Part shown: piece after piece, positions 61,201 through 64,000 of the stretch
Position numbering within the stretch: the stretch's first letter is position 1
How the letters are laid out: each line of letters starts with the position of its first letter
From: Pseudocercospora fijiensis CIRAD86
Lineage: Eukaryota > Ascomycota > Dothideomycetes > Mycosphaerellales > Mycosphaerellaceae
Length of the DNA: 64,000 bases
Direction of reading: 5' to 3'
Assembly (NCBI RefSeq): GCF_000340215.1
Contig: NW_006921549.1
Location: 214,260 to 278,259, forward strand
Notes under the pieces: generated by a model
Database searches by the model: none
What the model saw: only the letters and a program-made list of their open reading frames with translations
Told to the model about the DNA's origin: nothing
Translations under genes and position numbers: made by a program

Positions 61201-62658
61201 CTATTATCGCAACTGCCTCGGTATAGAGACACGTTAAGGCCTACGATATAAAGAGGTACCTCTGCCCTATTTAGTCGCCTTCTATAGTACAGTTTACTTT
61301 CGTCGACTAATCGCTATTAACTAAAGAGACGCGCGATATAGAACGTAACTTCTAGTTTAGCGATAATAGTAATATCTCCGACTCGGCTAGGTATATTAGT
61401 AATTAGGTTTCTAAGTACTTATAATCCGAATACTCTAACGCGACCGTAGGTCGAATAGAACTAAGTATTACGGATAAAGATACTCGGGCGCTAGACAAGT
61501 TTCGCCCCTAGTTACTAACAAAAATAGTTCGCCTTAAGAAGACGCTAATATAGCAACCTATACCTAATACTCCGCGCGTACCGGCTATCGATTATCTACT
61601 ATATTCCTATTTTAATATCGGCTTATAATTTAAATCTATAGAAGATCTAGTAATAAGCGAGTAGGTCGAAGAATAGAAGGCAGCGGAAGATATTAAATTT
61701 ATATACGTATCTAAGATAATACGGGTCTTTACTATATTTCTATTACTGCTTCTCGTATAATAGGGGGGCGATAAGGACTTAATTAAGGAACTTAGTACTT
61801 TTATACTATAGGATATTAAAAATATACTTCCTAGGATACGCGACTATAGTTTATCGGATCCCTACCTCTAGGACTATATACTAATACTATATAACGAGCT
61901 AGTTATAGTGTCGCTACGGTATATAATCCGAATTAAGCGTAGCAAGTAGCACTAGCACGGGTATAGAAGTAAGATTGTGCTAGCTAGCTTTAAGCCGTAG
62001 AATGTCTTCGTAGTAGACTTAGTACGTATCTATCTGCCCCCTATCTACTAAGCATATAAGACTAATATTTTTGTAGTATCTTTAGTAGCTAGCTATATAG
62101 AAAAAAGGCTCCGAGTATTACGATAACATCCTAAGCACTAGCAATATAGTATATAGAATCCTTATTAATACTTAGAGTAGCTAGACCGATACTACTAGGG
62201 CCGACCTTGTTAAAGAGTTCGTATCTACGAGGAATAAGGTAAATAGATATAGCGACGAGAAGTGGCTTATAGTAGTATATGCAAGCTAGATTACAACTAG
62301 TATAAACCTCCCCCCTACGGATACCGTTATTATTATCGATAATTACTAGACTCTAGAGGCTAATATTTAAATAGGTAGAAGAGTATCTCGCGCGGCCGGC
62401 GTTTAGAGGGCAGATTTTACGGAGTCGTACCGATTTGTAATAGTATCGGTTGTAATTATATAGGTAGCATAGGTTATAAGCAGATAGGTACGAGCTTAGG
62501 ATATATAATAATCGCTCGGCTTCGAAAAGGAAAAAAAGAGGAAAAAGGGTAAAGTATAATAGGATATAGCTATAGCGTACGTCGGCGCTAGTATTACGAG
62601 CGGGAGAAGTAGTATATAGAGTCGACGTCGATATAGTAGATACGCTATAAAATGTTAA
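58250..62658 (+). pseudogene. SNF2-type helicase/ATPase pseudogene
   Basis: The Walker A motif reads DVGIGKTVYTLGY at about 60370-60410. The DEAH-type box reads IIVDEFYITKT at about 61070-61100 (His mutated to Tyr), motif III GLSSTPFSKL at about 61161, and the helicase C-terminal motifs SINLPPTDTVIIIDNYQTLEAN and IGRRVSRAAG at about 62290-62400. Order and spacing fit SNF2-family DNA translocases. A roughly 700-codon N-terminal part (58250-60350) is charged, with GKDVPKYVILNLYSIDKP near the start and a long helical segment near 59440-59650, and has no recognised domain. The stop is probably TAA at 62656-62658. The start codon is unresolved, and at least one frame change (intron or indel) lies near 60040. 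Confidence 0.82.
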
Positions 62659-62726
62659 TACAAGTAAAGCAAGCCCTAACTTTGTGTTTATCCGCGCCTA
62701 ATATAAATAACTACTACTATAGGTAT

Positions 62727-62935
62727 AACTTAGCGATGCGACTCGACAAACGACTTAGGGTACGAGTCGGTAAGCCTATATATTAGGAAGCGACCTAGAC
62801 TACCGCCCTACCCTTTAAATTAGCGATACGACTCGATAAGCGACTAGCTATCCGACTTAGTCTAGCTTAGGTTGCTAATCGGCAAACCGACGTATTAGGA
62901 AGCTACCTAAACTACCGCCCTACCCTTCCTATCCT
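62727..62935. repeat. Two-copy tandem repeat of ~90-110 bp
   Basis: Each unit begins TTAGCGATRCGACTCGA and ends with AGGAAGC-GACCTA-ACTACCGCCCTACCC. The second copy has an insertion with TCGGCAAACCGACG. It lies just after the SNF2-like stop. Confidence 0.8.
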
Positions 62936-63500
62936 CTCTTACTATATATCCGTATAGTATGTTTCCCTATATTCCGTTACTACCTTTGCGTATCGAGTAT
63001 AAGGTTATTATATACCTATTGTTTTTGTAATAGAAACGCAACCTGTTTACGCAATTGCTCTAACTCTAGTACTAACCGCTCTACCTCGTCTTATAGTTCT
63101 TTATTCGTCTTCTATCGTATAAATAGTAGCGGTCTATTCTTGCGGATATATAGCGCTGCCCTGCCCGAGATTCGAATGCTTCGTTTAATCTGTCTAACCG
63201 GGTCCTCTACGTTAGGAAAGGCTAACTAGCTACTACGTTTATCGACTCGATTAAGTGCTAACAACTTAACCGCGTACTACAACTCTTAACTATCCTTTAC
63301 CTTATCTATATTATCGAAGTTCCCTATCGTTCTAGTATTAAGTAGAACATGTATAGTATAGACCCTAGGCTAGGAAATCGAATATAGTTAACTAGGTTAC
63401 GTAGTATAGGCGATCGGTTAAACAACCCTATAACCGTAGCTAGAGCGATTAGCAACTAGCGCGCTAGCTAGAACTACACTCGGCGCTACGATACTATTTA
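62936..63500. other. Spacer, no gene identified
   Basis: No frame or repeat end is recognised between the two tandem arrays. Confidence 0.35.
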
Positions 63501-63870
63501 CTATATAGCGCTACTATTATACGTACGGAGCTAGACTATAGTTAGGGCAAAGGCGTAGACAAGGTTAAGCTCGAAATAAGAACTACGCTAGTAATAAGAA
63601 GCATCGCGAGGAGGACGCTACGGCTACGGCTATCGCGGGCCTCTAGTAGAACAAGAAGCTAAACCCTATCTACTACGCGGCCCCGCTATTATACTCTAGA
63701 GTAAGATTATAGCTAGAGCAAAGGCGTAGGTAAAGTTAAGCTCGAGATACGAACTATAGCTACGGCTATCGCGGGCCTCTAGCAGAATAAGAAGCTAAAC
63801 CCTATCTACTACGCGGCGCCGCTATTATACTACGGAGCTAGATTATAGCTAGGTTAAAGGCGGTAAGAGT
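63501..63870. repeat. Tandem repeat, three copies of ~140-175 bp
   Basis: Units contain GCTATTATAC...GGAGCTAGA.TATAG, then GGTTAAGCTCGA, then GCTATCGCGGGCCTCTAG, and AAGCTAAACCCTATCTACTA. Copies start at about 63503, 63682 and 63821, and the third is partial. A short Ala/Lys-rich frame passes through the units but no gene is supported. Confidence 0.8.
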
Positions 63871-64000
63871 ATCGCGGGAGGACGACCGAGTCGCCTTACT
63901 TACTCTCGGAGTATCCTATAACTATACCTTTATTATTCTCGCTATACATTGCTCCGACGTATATAATCTAGCGTAATACCGTTAGATTACCTAAGCTTCC

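Larger units (their letters stand above)
1..64000. other. Window-wide RIP-mutated repeat block
   Basis: By eye CpA and TpG dinucleotides are strongly depleted and TpA is in excess on both strands, while CpG-rich words such as GCGCG survive. Frames that match known families are interrupted almost only by TAG and TAA, the products expected from CAG, CAA and TGG under C-to-T change at CpA. TGA is rare. Differences between paired LTRs are transitions wherever I compared them. This is the pattern of repeat-induced point mutation, a premeiotic fungal defence. I did not compute RIP indices. No tRNA, rRNA, CRISPR array or intact long gene was found. Confidence 0.93.

Overview
The window looks like nuclear DNA from a filamentous ascomycete (Pezizomycotina) that has been very heavily altered by repeat-induced point mutation (RIP). 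This is inferred from the base pattern. CpA and TpG are scarce almost everywhere, TpA is in excess, and CpG is kept. Reading frames stay in register for hundreds of codons but are broken by TAG and TAA (former CAG, CAA or TGG codons) and only rarely by TGA. No intact protein gene of ordinary length is present: every uninterrupted open frame is under 100 codons. What remains is a nested graveyard of mobile elements and of unidentified, equally damaged genes. All gene calls below are pseudogenes, recognised by reading through TAG/TAA.

Layout. 12-198 is one LTR of a chromovirus family. 277-3582 is a complete small LTR element (189-bp LTRs, TACTA target duplication) whose interior is one roughly 950-codon frame with no reverse transcriptase. 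5.4-7.5 kb holds two convergent pseudogenes, one a basic/coiled-coil protein. 9026-18581 is a complete 9.56-kb hAT DNA transposon (8-bp duplication ATATAATC, long inverted ends). It carries, all on the minus strand, an hAT transposase, two histone H3-like genes and one unidentified basic protein. 19.5-21.2 kb has two plus-strand pseudogenes, and 21278-22209 is a TA-flanked mariner-type inverted-repeat element. 24892-37057 is a complete 12.2-kb Ty3/gypsy-type element (280-bp LTRs, CTAG duplication) with gag-protease, pol and a third 922-codon ORF, all on the minus strand, and with a repeated palindrome near its gene boundaries. 42475-49452 is a complete 7.0-kb chromovirus (187-bp LTRs, GTTTT duplication). 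58.2-62.7 kb is a SNF2-type helicase pseudogene, with an unidentified minus-strand pseudogene region to its left and tandem repeats to its right.

How the parts relate. The 12.2-kb element and the chromovirus each sit inside an older plus-strand reading frame. Removing each element with one copy of its target duplication rejoins that frame exactly. The gene split by the chromovirus ends in a JmjC-like segment. The older substrate therefore holds several chromatin-type genes (JmjC-like, SNF2-like), and the hAT element adds two H3-like genes. Whether the older genes belong to one large mobile element cannot be decided from this window.
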